From positions 558,001 to 622,000 of the forward strand of contig CAWFQH010000001.1 of the NCBI GenBank assembly GCA_963817945.1: a stretch of DNA of 64,000 nt, given 5' to 3'. The position numbers were made by a program, and so were the translations under genes. Every line of letters starts with the position of its first letter. Position 1 is the stretch's first letter. The notes below the pieces were generated by a model. That model was not told the DNA's origin and did not search any database. It saw only the letters and a list, made by a program, of their open reading frames with translations. This stretch comes from VRUE01 sp963817945 (GTDB lineage Bacteria > Actinomycetota > Thermoleophilia > Solirubrobacterales > 70-9). Shown in pieces: positions 57,026-64,000 of the stretch.

Positions 57026-57660
57026 CGAGTGGAGACTATGTGGCGCGCCTTCTCGGTGCCAATGTAAGGCGTCAGCACGAACTCGGCAATGTCCGGAAAG
57101 AACCGCTCCAGCCGCTCGGCGTCGCCGGCGAGCACCTGCCGTCCGAGCAGCGAGACGACTCCTCCGGCCACCGCCTCGTCGATCGCCTCCGGCGCCTGGC
57201 CGCTGCTGGCTGGCGCCGGAGCACCGTCGGCAAGGAGGGGCACGAAGCCCTGGACCGCGGCCTGGAAGCGGTCGTAGATGTGAGGGCCGGCGCGCAAGCC
57301 CTCGACCAGCAGCAGGTTGGCCCGAGCGGGCTCGCGGGCCAGGTAGCCGAGCACCGCTGCCAGCGCACCGCAGACGCGGTCCGCCCAGTCGCGGTTCTCG
57401 GCGCACGCGGCGAGGGTGTCGGTTCGCAGCTGCTCGACCGAGTCGTCGTAAGCGGCGGCAAAGCAGGCGTCCTTGCTGTCGAAGTGGCGGTAGAAGTCGC
57501 TCTTGGAGACACGGGCGTGGCGGCTGATGACCGAGACCGTCGTCTTCTCGTAGCCGTGCTCGTCGAGGCAGCCGGCGATGGAGCTGAGCAGGCGCTCCCG
57601 CTGATTCTGGGCAACGAACTCGCGGGAGAGGCCGTGGCGGCCACGCGGCAAAGACTTCAT
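57022..57660 (-). CDS. TetR-family regulator, coupled to the dCTP deaminase gene
   Basis: A 212-residue regulator. The N-terminal HTH is RERLLSSIAGCLDEHGYEKT, then VSVISRHARVSKSDFYRHFD, then SKDACFAAAYDDSV. The ligand domain (about 75-205) is related to that of the neighbouring TetR genes (LGYLAREPARANLLLVEGLR). It has a basic 15-residue N-terminal arm (MKSLPRGRHGLSREF) shared in style with the next regulator (LPREFIAVHKRRR). The ATG is at 57660; the stop overlaps the deaminase ATG. Target unknown. Confidence 0.86.
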   Translation of the reverse strand: MKSLPRGRHGLSREFVAQNQRERLLSSIAGCLDEHGYEKTTVSVISRHARVSKSDFYRHFDSKDACFAAAYDDSVEQLRTDTLAACAENRDWADRVCGALAAVLGYLAREPARANLLLVEGLRAGPHIYDRFQAAVQGFVPLLADGAPAPASSGQAPEAIDEAVAGGVVSLLGRQVLAGDAERLERFFPDIAEFVLTPYIGTEKARHIVSTR

Positions 57661-57689
57661 TCAGCGCTGCATACTGCCAGCGCTCAGCT

Positions 57690-58397
57690 TTACCTGTCCG
57701 CACCCCCGTTGGCGCTTACCCCGTGATAGGGCGCCAGCATGAACTCCGACAACTCCGGCAGCAGGTCCTCAGCCTGCTCGGTTTCGTGGCGGCGAATCTG
57801 CTGGTAGACGATCCAAACGACGCCTCCGACGACCGTCTCGGCGATGGTCCCGGGCAAGCGAGCGTCCTGCGGCAGTGTCCGCTCGGTCATCTCGACAAAG
57901 CCCTGCAGGGCGTCCTCGTAGCGTTTGGTCGTCGCCGGTGTCGCCGAGAGGGCCTCGATCAGGCACATGCGGGCCAAAGCCGGATCTTCAGCGACGTAGC
58001 CGAGGAAAGCCGCGAGGCCAGCTTCGGCCCGCTCCTCCCAGCCGCCCTCGGCGGCGGCGCAGGCCTCCTCGACGCGGCGAACCGCCTCTTCGACGGCTGC
58101 GTCGAAGGCAGCGAGGAAGACCTCCTCCTTGCCGCTGAAGTTGTCGTAGAGCGTTTTCCGCGCCACCGCGGCGCGACGAACGATGTCGGAGATCTTTGTC
58201 GCCTCGTACCCCTGTTCGGAGGTGAGTTCGGCGAGCGCGTCCATGATCCGGCGACGCTTGTGGACGGCGATGAACTCCCGCGGCAAGGTGGGCCGGGCGC
58301 CTGCGGCGGACGCCCTGGAGGCCGGGTCTGGCTCGGGCCTCCCTTTTCCCGACGGCGGCATGCGAGCAAGGATACCTTCGGAATCGCGATTTTCCAT
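57690..58397 (-). CDS. TetR-family regulator
   Basis: A 235-residue regulator with a 35-residue Pro/Ser/Ala-rich N-terminal extension before the HTH (RRRIMDALAELTSEQGYEAT; ISDIVRRAAVARKTLYDNFS). The ligand domain contains GYVAEDPALARMCLIEALSA, parallel to the same segments in the two adjacent TetR proteins, so the three look like duplicates. ATG 58397 is used; a TTG nine bases upstream is possible. It is divergent from the TetR gene at 58469 across a 71-base A/T-rich gap and 29 bases upstream of the third. Confidence 0.85.
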   Translation of the reverse strand: MENRDSEGILARMPPSGKGRPEPDPASRASAAGARPTLPREFIAVHKRRRIMDALAELTSEQGYEATKISDIVRRAAVARKTLYDNFSGKEEVFLAAFDAAVEEAVRRVEEACAAAEGGWEERAEAGLAAFLGYVAEDPALARMCLIEALSATPATTKRYEDALQGFVEMTERTLPQDARLPGTIAETVVGGVVWIVYQQIRRHETEQAEDLLPELSEFMLAPYHGVSANGGADR

Positions 58398-58468
58398 GCA
58401 TCCCAAAGACTTTTGTGGTACCCTATTAGCGACTGGTTGATTTTCAGTAGAAACGTAGAGGTTCTTCT

Positions 58469-59224
58469 ATGTCACCAAACCGAGTCGTCCTCAGCCAAAA
58501 GATGCTCGCCAACGCGGTGGGAGATAGGTGGACGGAAGCCGAACTCAGCGAGGCAGTCGCGCTCCTGACCCGGGCAGACGGCCGTTTCCCAGCCGGTGTG
58601 AGGACGCTGCCACCCGACCTCGTCAAAGCGATCCAGCGCGAGCGAATGCTGGCCGCGATGCTAATGAGCGTCAACGAAATCGGCTACCGAGCCCTGACCG
58701 TGCAGGACGTCCTCAGCCGTGCCGGCGTCTCGCGGCCAACCTTCTACGAGCAGTTCGAGGACAAAGAGGATTGCTTTCTCGCCGCCTTCGACGCCTCCGC
58801 GAAGCGTCTGCGCGACCGGCTCGCGAGGGCCCTCGACGAGGTGGGCGACGGCTGGCGGTTGTGGCTCCGGCGAGGTCTTGAAGCCCTGCTTCAGTTCATC
58901 GCTGAAGAACCGCAAGCCGCTCGCACCGTGATCGTCGAGGCGCGGGCCTCTAGCCCGGCCGGTTTGAGGCGACGCGACGAGCTGCTCGACCACTTCGCAA
59001 CCTGCATCGACGCCGAGGCTCGCAAGGAGCTGCCCGATCCGCCGTCGGGGATTGCCGCCGCCGGTGTCGTCGGGGGGATCGAATCGGTCCTCTACGCGCG
59101 CCTACAACGCGAAGAGGTCGACGAGCTGGAGTCCCTGCTGCCGTCGCTGATGTACTTCGCCGTTCTGCCCTACGAGGGCCACGAGGTGGCCGCGGCGGAG
59201 CTGGATCGAGCGGCGCTGGCCTGA
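58469..59224 (+). CDS. TetR-family regulator with N-terminal extension
   Basis: A 251-residue regulator. About 55 residues precede the HTH (QRERMLAAMLMSVNEIGYRA; VQDVLSRAGVSRPTFYEQFE, then DKEDCFLAAF). The ligand domain carries LLQFIAEEPQAARTVIVEAR, like its two neighbours. Divergent to the TetR at 57690. The region between (58398-58468) is A/T-rich with GGTACC and TTGATTTTC-type elements and likely holds both promoters. It is convergent with the MerR gene, 14 bases away. Confidence 0.85.
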   Translation: MSPNRVVLSQKMLANAVGDRWTEAELSEAVALLTRADGRFPAGVRTLPPDLVKAIQRERMLAAMLMSVNEIGYRALTVQDVLSRAGVSRPTFYEQFEDKEDCFLAAFDASAKRLRDRLARALDEVGDGWRLWLRRGLEALLQFIAEEPQAARTVIVEARASSPAGLRRRDELLDHFATCIDAEARKELPDPPSGIAAAGVVGGIESVLYARLQREEVDELESLLPSLMYFAVLPYEGHEVAAAELDRAALA

Positions 59225-59238
59225 GCGCTCCCGCAGCC

Positions 59239-60021
59239 TCAGCGACGGCGCCGGCGTTTCCTGCCTTCGCGTCCGTTGCCGGCGGTCCGCAGCATCCGTT
59301 CGCTCTCCTTCTCGACCGCTTCCCCCATCGCGATCTGGAACGTCGCCAACAGGGCGCCGGCGGCGAGTGGGCGCATCCGTTCCAGCGCTTCGCTGATTCG
59401 CGGCCAGTCCCCCTCCGGCCGCCCGGCCTCTTCGAAGGGCCGCCAAATCTCTTCGACGAAGAGCTGCACGAAGGCGCGCGAAACGCCATCGGCGTGGCGC
59501 CGTAACTTCTCGGCGGTGGCGATGGCCCCCTCGATGCCGACGCCGAGCGCGGCCAGCTCCGCCGCCGCCCGCACTATCTGGGGGCTGATCACCTCGACCC
59601 GGCCGTCGGGCAGAGCGCGGAAGATGCCGAGCTTTTCGATCCTCCGGTTCAGCTTCGGATCGGGTTCGCCGCCCCAAATCGCCCAAAGCTCCTCGGCGTC
59701 GACGATCTCCGGCGCTTCGTCTTCGAAGGGCGCGCGCAGTGCGCGGGTGAAGTCGAAGACTGCCGAGGCCGAGCCGTCGCCGCTATCCAGCACGCGCCGG
59801 ATCGCCTCCAGGTTGAGGCCGTCGGCCTGCATCTCGCGCGTCAGCTCGATCCGCGCCACATGCTCCTCGTTGTAATAGCCGGTACGGCCACGGACGACGG
59901 GCGGAGGCAGCAGGCCGCGGGTCTGGTGGGCGCGGATGTTGCGGACGGTCATCCCGGTCCGCTCGGCGAGTTGCCTGATCGTCATCTCGCCCTCGGCGGG
60001 CTTGGAGCTGGTCTTGCTCAT
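59239..60021 (-). CDS. MerR-family regulator with long C-terminal domain
   Basis: A 260-residue regulator. HTH: MTIRQLAERTGMTVRNIRAH, then QTRGLLPPPVVRGRTGYYNE, then HVARIELTREMQADGLNLEA. The C-terminal 170 residues form a helical ligand-like domain (RALPDGRVEVISPQIVRAAA; RRHADGVSRAFVQLFVEEIW) and end in a run of arginines. ATG 60021 is selected since the SDR stop lies one base upstream, the coupling style seen elsewhere here. It presumably controls the SDR operon. Confidence 0.86.
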   Translation of the reverse strand: MSKTSSKPAEGEMTIRQLAERTGMTVRNIRAHQTRGLLPPPVVRGRTGYYNEEHVARIELTREMQADGLNLEAIRRVLDSGDGSASAVFDFTRALRAPFEDEAPEIVDAEELWAIWGGEPDPKLNRRIEKLGIFRALPDGRVEVISPQIVRAAAELAALGVGIEGAIATAEKLRRHADGVSRAFVQLFVEEIWRPFEEAGRPEGDWPRISEALERMRPLAAGALLATFQIAMGEAVEKESERMLRTAGNGREGRKRRRRR

Positions 60022-60022
60022 C

Positions 60023-60733
60023 TCAGCCCATGGTAAGCCTGAGGCGCTGACCATTCATCTTCTCGGCAGCGTCCGAGCAGAGGAAGGCGATCGCCTCGGC
60101 GAGGTGCTCGGCGGGCGTGAAGGAGGCGAAGTCGCCGCCCGGATCGCGCTCGCGCATCGCTGCCGTGAGAATTGCCTCGACGACGATGATGTTGGCGGTG
60201 GCGCTGGTGCCTTCGAAGCCGTCGGCGAGGGCAAGCGTCCAGGCCTCGGCGGCGGCCTTCGCCGCCGCATAGGAGGCGTTGGTGTTGGAGGGCTCCTGGG
60301 CCTGCTTGGCCGAGACGAGCACGAAGCGTCCGTGCTCGCTGGCGAGGAGGGCGTCGTGGAAGGCGCGCGTGGTGTGCTGCACGGTGCGGATCAGCAGGTC
60401 ATGCAGGAACGCCCAGTCCTCGAGCGGCGCCTCGCGCAGCGGCTGGCCGCCGCGCCAGCCACCAACGAGGTGAAGAAGCCCGTCTACGCGGCCAAACCGC
60501 TCGACCAGCGCCTCGCACCAGGCACGCGTCGCGTCCTCGTCGAGCAGGTCCAACGCCCGGCCGTCCCACCGCTCCTCGCCGAGGCCGAGGGCGGAGCCCA
60601 GCTCGTCCAGCTCCGACTGCTCTCGGTCGCAGCCGCAGACGGAGGCGCCGGCGACCGCCAGCCGCTCCGCCACCACCGGCCCGAGGCCGCCGCCGACCCC
60701 GGCAATCGCAATGACGCGGCCGTCGAGGCTCAT
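60023..60733 (-). CDS. Short-chain dehydrogenase/reductase
   Basis: A 236-residue Rossmann protein. The cofactor loop is IAGVGGGLGPVVAERLAVAG, a non-standard GxGxGxG variant near residue 11 (classical SDRs have TGxxxGIG). LHLVGGWRGGQPLREAP replaces the NNAG motif, and the catalytic triad reads S in VLVSAKQAQEPS, then Y and K in NASYAAAKAAAEAWTLAL. It belongs to the divergent SDR group. Upstream of and nearly touching the MerR gene; the substrate is unknown. Confidence 0.85.
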   Translation of the reverse strand: MSLDGRVIAIAGVGGGLGPVVAERLAVAGASVCGCDREQSELDELGSALGLGEERWDGRALDLLDEDATRAWCEALVERFGRVDGLLHLVGGWRGGQPLREAPLEDWAFLHDLLIRTVQHTTRAFHDALLASEHGRFVLVSAKQAQEPSNTNASYAAAKAAAEAWTLALADGFEGTSATANIIVVEAILTAAMRERDPGGDFASFTPAEHLAEAIAFLCSDAAEKMNGQRLRLTMG

Positions 60734-60742
60734 ATGGGCCGG

Positions 60743-61513
60743 TTATCCGCCTCCGACTGCTTGCAGAAGGACCGTCAGCCCAGCCCCTATGAACACACTG
60801 GATACGACGCCGACAATCATCAGGCGGCGATTGAATCGACGGTCCTCCGCTGCGTCTACGGCAGCTCCCATCTCGCGCTTGAGTTGCCTCATCTCGCTCG
60901 CGGCCGCTTCAAGGTCGTCCGCCGCCTCGGTCCATGCCGTCCAGTCGCCATCCGCGATCTTTGCTCGACGTGCCTGAACTATCTTGTCCGAGAGTTCATC
61001 GAAGCGGCGCTGTACTTCATCCGGCGTGATGACCCCCATCAGCTTTTTCTTTTTTATGAGGGGCGCAGCCACGGCGTCATAGCGCCGTCCGATGCTCTTC
61101 GGCTCATCCTCATTCCAGTGGGCGCCAATCGTCGCATACACCTCGACCTCGAATGACTCCATCATCACGCGGCGAAGATGGTCCCCAAGAAAGGCCACCT
61201 GTTCCAGCTGCTCATCTCGATCGAGTTCTGGAGCTCGGGCGAAAAGCGTGCCCAGGTGGGCAAGTGCCTCAACCAGGTTTTGACGCCCGATCACATTCTT
61301 CTCGCCGGTTAGCGTCTCGACTCTACGGTGCCTTACCAAGACGTCGGCAAGATGGTGTCCGAAGATGACCGAAAGCCTCTGCAGGGCATCGGGGTATAGA
61401 TCCGAGTGAGACTCGCGGAGTTCCGCTTCCCCCGGGGCCGGCGGGGTCGTTTCCTCGGCAGCTGCCTTGCTAGCGGTCAGCTTCGGTTTTTCTGGCTGAG
61501 ATTCGCTCGTCAA
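60743..61513 (-). CDS. Hypothetical protein with C-terminal membrane anchor (256 aa)
   Basis: Not recognised. Residues 1-35 are disordered (SQPEKPKLTASKAAAEETTP). Residues 40-220 are helical and charged (DALQRLSVIFGHHLADVLVR; LARAPELD-like segment; GVITPDEVQRRFDELSDKIV). Residues 228-250 form one hydrophobic helix (LMIVGVVSSVFIGAGLTVLL), so it is probably tail-anchored facing the cytosol. TTG 61513 is the preferred start; it overlaps the end of the 78-residue gene by 44 bases. Codon use is less G+C-biased than in neighbours. Third gene of a cassette behind tRNA-Tyr. Confidence 0.5.
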   Translation of the reverse strand: MTSESQPEKPKLTASKAAAEETTPPAPGEAELRESHSDLYPDALQRLSVIFGHHLADVLVRHRRVETLTGEKNVIGRQNLVEALAHLGTLFARAPELDRDEQLEQVAFLGDHLRRVMMESFEVEVYATIGAHWNEDEPKSIGRRYDAVAAPLIKKKKLMGVITPDEVQRRFDELSDKIVQARRAKIADGDWTAWTEAADDLEAAASEMRQLKREMGAAVDAAEDRRFNRRLMIVGVVSSVFIGAGLTVLLQAVGGG

Positions 61514-61706
61514 CAATTGCCTGGCCCCGCTCCGCAAGGCGTCTGGTCTCGAGCTCAGTGCGCGTCTTGAGCAAGTTTGGACGAGCCTCGCCCCCCAGAG
61601 GCGATGAGGGACCTTCTGGCAGGGCATCGTGCCCATGCTTCAGGATCTCGGCGACGGCCTCGTCGAGTCTGTCTGCATCGGGATTAGGCATGCGGATCAT
61701 TTCCAT
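61470..61706 (-). CDS. Hypothetical small acidic protein (78 aa)
   Basis: Not recognised. MEMIRMPNPDADRLDEAVAE begins a short amphipathic helix, followed by a Pro/Gly linker and a charged helix (KTRTELETRRLAERGQAIVD). It overlaps the preceding frame by 10 bases and the following one by about 44. Size and charge resemble small partner or antitoxin proteins, but that is only a resemblance. Confidence 0.42.
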   Translation of the reverse strand: MEMIRMPNPDADRLDEAVAEILKHGHDALPEGPSSPLGGEARPNLLKTRTELETRRLAERGQAIVDERISARKTEADR

Positions 61707-61987
61707 ACTGTGCCATTTGCAAGCTGCATTCGTCCATGACGCAGGGCAATGTGATTAGCACGAAACCTCCGCGTCAAACCACCCAACACGACGCGCCAAG
61801 CTAGGTAGCTTACATCGGCGAACGAGAGGCAACCGACGAGCACGGCTCGGAACCGCTGGCCATCGTCGATCGTCCACTGTCCTGACTCCACCAAGTGGAT
61901 CGGACGTTCCTCCGTCGTCCTGGCCTCCCCGACGCCGTTGGAAGGCGTTCCCACCGCGCTATCCGGTGGCCCGGAGGCAGTTTGCAT
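61697..61987 (-). CDS. Hypothetical protein starting at the tRNA-Tyr end (96 aa)
   Basis: Not recognised. The ATG at 61987-61985 uses the tRNA discriminator base as its first letter, so after tRNA processing the start could be lost; a GTG in SAVGTPSNGV, about 11 codons in, is an alternative. The product has an acidic Thr/Glu-rich front (EARTTEERPIHLVESGQWTI) and a moderately hydrophobic C-half (LVGCLSFADVSYLAWRVVLG). First of three overlapping frames reading away from the tRNA. Confidence 0.4.
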   Translation of the reverse strand: MQTASGPPDSAVGTPSNGVGEARTTEERPIHLVESGQWTIDDGQRFRAVLVGCLSFADVSYLAWRVVLGGLTRRFRANHIALRHGRMQLANGTVWK

Positions 61988-62068
61988 GGGGGAGACAGGA
62001 TTCGAACCTGTGTAGGCATAGCCAACTGGTTTACAGCCAGTCCCCTTTAACCACTCGGGCACTCCCCC
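61987..62068 (-). tRNA. tRNA-Tyr (GTA)
   Basis: A class II tRNA of 82 bases: acceptor GGGGGAG with CTCCCCC and discriminator A, D-arm CCCGAGTGGTTAAAGGGG, anticodon stem ACTGG/CCAGT with loop CTGTAAA (anticodon GTA), a long variable arm TGGCTATGCCTAC, and T-arm ACAGG-TTCGAAT-CCTGT. CCA is not encoded. It is followed at once by an unrecognised three-gene cassette on the same strand. Confidence 0.97.
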
Positions 62069-62155
62069 GGGACCGCAGCGAGTCTACCGGGGACGTTCCG
62101 CTGGTTAGAGGTCACTGGGGTCCCTAGGACACGTCGGGCTGGAATACTCCCGGCC

Positions 62156-62620
62156 GTGCTCGGGGACAAATTCTATTCGCGCGCCTCGCAGGCGATGGGG
62201 GCAACCGGGCTGCGCTGGACCGGGAAACTGAACGTGCCGCTCTACCGCCTGAGCGGCGGCCGCGTCGGCGGGCGTATCGCCCAGGCGCCGGTACTGCTTC
62301 TGACCACGACCGGACGCAAGTCGGGACAGCAGCGAACGGCGCCGGTCGTCTACCTCGCCGACGGCGAGAACTTCGTGGTGATCGGCTCCAACGCAGGCCA
62401 CAGTCGCACGCCGGCCTGGTCCCTGAACCTGAAGGCCAACGCGGACGCGGAGATCGAGGTCGGCCGCAGGCGAGTGCCGGTGCGGGCGCGAATCGCGGAG
62501 GGCGAGGAGCGTGCCGATCTCTGGCGCCGCCACAACGAGCAGTACTCGGGCTTCAACGAATACGAGGCTCGCACTGACCGCAACATCGCGGTCTTCGTCC
62601 TCGAACCGGTTTCCAGCTGA
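62156..62620 (+). CDS. Deazaflavin (F420)-dependent nitroreductase family protein
   Basis: A 154-residue protein of the Ddn/split-barrel family. VLLLTTTGRKSGQQRTAPVV is the family signature, followed by LADGENFVVIGSNAGHSRTP, AWSLNLKANADAEIEVGRRR and a C-terminal FVLEPV. Members use F420H2 to reduce quinones and nitroaromatics at the membrane. The N-terminal helix (FYSRASQAMGATGLRWTGKL) may be amphipathic. GTG 62156 is the start. It is convergent with the sigma factor gene; the hairpin repeat fills the gap. Confidence 0.85.
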   Translation: MLGDKFYSRASQAMGATGLRWTGKLNVPLYRLSGGRVGGRIAQAPVLLLTTTGRKSGQQRTAPVVYLADGENFVVIGSNAGHSRTPAWSLNLKANADAEIEVGRRRVPVRARIAEGEERADLWRRHNEQYSGFNEYEARTDRNIAVFVLEPVSS

Positions 62621-62740
62621 CGGCCGGAGACGTCGTCAGGCAAGGACGCAGGGAGGTCGCCGAGGGGAGCGCACATCAGTGCGTGACCCGAAGGCGGCCG
62701 ACCGAGGACACCGCATGACGGCGTCTCCGGCCGTCAGCTG
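62613..62740 (+). repeat. Hairpin repeat, copy B, with gene-end-embracing inverted arms
   Basis: 62641-62725 is the partner of the repeat at 33420-33500 (see there). Around it, an inverted repeat of about 20 bp (CCAGCTGACGGCCGGAGACG at 62613-62632, complementary to about 62721-62740) includes the stop codons of both convergent genes, the nitroreductase and the sigma factor. Inside is the conserved GCGCAC-ATCA-GTGCG hairpin. The whole is a roughly 128-base cruciform-capable structure and a likely bidirectional terminator. Confidence 0.7.
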
Positions 62741-63918
62741 GCTTCGCGGAGCATTTGCGCCTCTGGCAGGCGCTGCAGTTTCTTCAGCGTGTTGTTCTCG
62801 ATCTGGCGGATTCGCTCGCGGGTGACGCCGAAGGTCTCCCCCACCTCCTCGAGGGTGAGCGGTTCCAGTCCGGACAGGCCGTAGCGGAGCTGAATCACCT
62901 GCCGCTCGCGGTCGGGCAGGGCGTCGAGCGCGCGCCGCACGCCCTCGCGCTGCAGGTGTTCGCTCGCCTCCTCGAACGGCTCGGCCACCGCATCGTCGGC
63001 GACGAAGTCGCCCAGCTCCGATTCGTCCTCGTCGCCGACCGGTTTCTCCAGTGAGACCGGCAGTTGGGCGATCCGGAGGATCTCCCGCACTTCGGCAAGC
63101 GGCCAGCGCAACTCGGCGGCGATCTCGGCCGGCTCCGGCTCGCGTCCCAGCCGCTGCACGAGCTGGCGCTCGACGTTGGCGACGCGATTCAGCTTCTCGA
63201 CCATGTGAACTGGGATACGGATCGTCCGCGCCTTGTCGGCGATCGCCCGCGTCACCGCCTGGCGGATCCACCAGGTCGCGTAAGTGGAGAACTTGTAGCC
63301 GCGCCGATAGTCGAACTTCTCGACCGCCCGGATCAGTCCCAGCGACCCCTCCTGAATTAGGTCGAGGAAGCTCAGCCCGCGGCCCAAATAGCCTTTTGCG
63401 ATCGAGACGACGAGGCGCAGGTTGGCCTCGACCATCTGCCGCTTGGCGCTCATGTCGCCGCGCTCGATCCGCTTCGCTAGCGAGATCTCCTGATCGGCGG
63501 TGAGGAGGTCCACCTTGCCGATCGAGCGCAGGTAAAGGCGCAGGGAGTCGAGGCTGGGTTCGACCGTGAGGTCGAGCTCCGTTTTCTTCGGCTGGCCATT
63601 GGCCGCCGTCTCGGCGCGTTGCTCTTTGTAGGCGCTGACGCCGTTCTCGGCGATCACTTCGACGCCATGCTCGACCAGGTGGGCGTGCAGGCGGCTGACC
63701 TGCTCCTTGGTGACGTCCACCTCCTCGAGTGTGGTGGCGATCTGCTCGAAGGTCAGGTAGCCGCGCTCACGGCCGAGCGCGATCAGCCGCTGGAGCTCCT
63801 CCAACTCCGCGAACGGCTGGCTGTTCGAATCCTGATCCAGTCCCTGCGGGACCGTTTGCAACGGTTCGATATCGCTGCCTCCGGTACACCCAGTTCCCCT
63901 CCCGGGGGCCGGCCCCAA
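62734..63918 (-). CDS. rpoD: RNA polymerase principal-type sigma factor (sigma-70 family)
   Basis: A 394-residue sigma-70 protein. Region 1.2 is SLDSLRLYLRSIGKVDLLTA, region 2 includes MVEANLRLVVSIAKGYLGRG, LSFLDLIQEGSLGLIRAVEK, FDYRRGYKFSTYATWWIRQA, region 3 is VHMVEKLNRVANVERQLVQR, and region 4 carries LPDRERQVIQLRYGLSGLEP and LEEVGETFGVTRERIRQIEN. This is the full core of a housekeeping sigma; the N-terminal region 1.1-like part is short (about 105 residues). The start is uncertain: TTG 63918 or TTG 63861. The N-terminal 1.1 similarity is LQRLIALGRERGYLTFEQIA. The 3' end lies in the hairpin repeat. Confidence 0.93.
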   Translation of the reverse strand: MGPAPGRGTGCTGGSDIEPLQTVPQGLDQDSNSQPFAELEELQRLIALGRERGYLTFEQIATTLEEVDVTKEQVSRLHAHLVEHGVEVIAENGVSAYKEQRAETAANGQPKKTELDLTVEPSLDSLRLYLRSIGKVDLLTADQEISLAKRIERGDMSAKRQMVEANLRLVVSIAKGYLGRGLSFLDLIQEGSLGLIRAVEKFDYRRGYKFSTYATWWIRQAVTRAIADKARTIRIPVHMVEKLNRVANVERQLVQRLGREPEPAEIAAELRWPLAEVREILRIAQLPVSLEKPVGDEDESELGDFVADDAVAEPFEEASEHLQREGVRRALDALPDRERQVIQLRYGLSGLEPLTLEEVGETFGVTRERIRQIENNTLKKLQRLPEAQMLREAS

Positions 63919-63934
63919 TGCTCCGACAGGCGCA

Positions 63935-63940
63935 AGTATA
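63935..63940 (-). promoter_or_regulatory. -10 box of the sigma factor gene
   Basis: TATACT on the minus strand lies 17 bases upstream of the TTG 63918 start, leaving a leader of about ten bases. No convincing -35 is visible at 17 bases. The remaining 63941-64000 shows no gene. Confidence 0.45.
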
Positions 63941-64000
63941 GGGAGATTCGAGCAATCGACGAGCTGCCCCGTTGGACCGCTGGAAGCCGCCGTCGCTTAC

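Noticed and set aside
1..64000. CRISPR arrays, insertion sequences or rRNA genes
   Set aside because: I saw no regularly spaced repeats, no transposase-like proteins and no conserved rRNA blocks.

Overview
The window is G+C-rich (about two-thirds by eye) and densely packed with genes on both strands. GTG and TTG starts, 1-4 base stop/start overlaps and apparently leaderless starts are common. Several markers point to an actinobacterium, most likely of the Thermoleophilia/Solirubrobacterales type: a deazaflavin (F420)-type nitroreductase, paired MlaE/YrbE permeases, an Rv2578c-type radical SAM protein with an intein, a CGAAC-N4-GTTCG LexA box, an SRP RNA upstream of dnaX, and a short RpoD-type sigma factor. 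The lineage is an inference from gene content; no rRNA is present.

Layout. 0-12.8 kb: partial Hsp20, a fatty-acid hydroxylase, a basic DNA-binding protein, the TCA pair icd-mdh, an AidB-like acyl-CoA dehydrogenase, a divergent pair of membrane/metallo-peptidases (M50 and M28), an ion antiporter with a CBS protein, and the lysC-asd operon. 12.9-15.6 kb: a PadR regulator and an MMPL transporter, both broken by many single-base indels. 15.6-16.5 kb: a strong candidate structured RNA next to a DUF3800 gene. 16.7-25.7 kb: signalling proteins (MerR, a degenerate GGDEF), a hydrolase-peroxiredoxin pair, pdxH, a TetR-SDR-flavin oxidase operon with two more frameshifts, an M23 peptidase, a CBS protein and an orphan 107-residue protein. 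25.7-34.5 kb: the dnaX-ybaB-recR replication/repair operon with a GMC oxidoreductase inserted in it, a membrane glycosyltransferase-like protein carrying a nested palindrome in its coding sequence, acetolactate decarboxylase, an ABC-2 exporter and the SRP RNA.

34.7-50.3 kb: an exported protein, a CPA2 antiporter, tRNA-Val with an orphan gene behind it, ArfB, pterin dehydratase, a GST, a GntR-MlaE-MlaE operon without mce genes, a TIMP-like lipid-free exported protein, and a complete peptide ABC transporter operon (dppA-C-B-DF) translationally coupled to an ATP-dependent DNA ligase, then an MFS pump preceded by an operator-like repeat array. 50.8-64 kb: a membrane HD-GYP protein, an alcohol dehydrogenase, the SOS-linked radical SAM protein with a 344-residue homing intein, YtoQ, a two-domain dCTP deaminase, three TetR regulators, a MerR-SDR pair, an unrecognised three-gene overlapping cassette behind tRNA-Tyr, an F420-type nitroreductase and the principal sigma factor.

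The least explained material is non-coding or repetitive: the three-way-junction RNA beside DUF3800 (15646-15743), a hairpin repeat present twice (33420-33500 and 62641-62725), a large GNRA-capped inverted repeat (2025-2139), nested palindromes inside two genes (28753-28804, 30712-30806), and a triplicated gene end downstream of mdh. Frameshifts are confined to two clusters and may be either sequencing errors or real gene decay.
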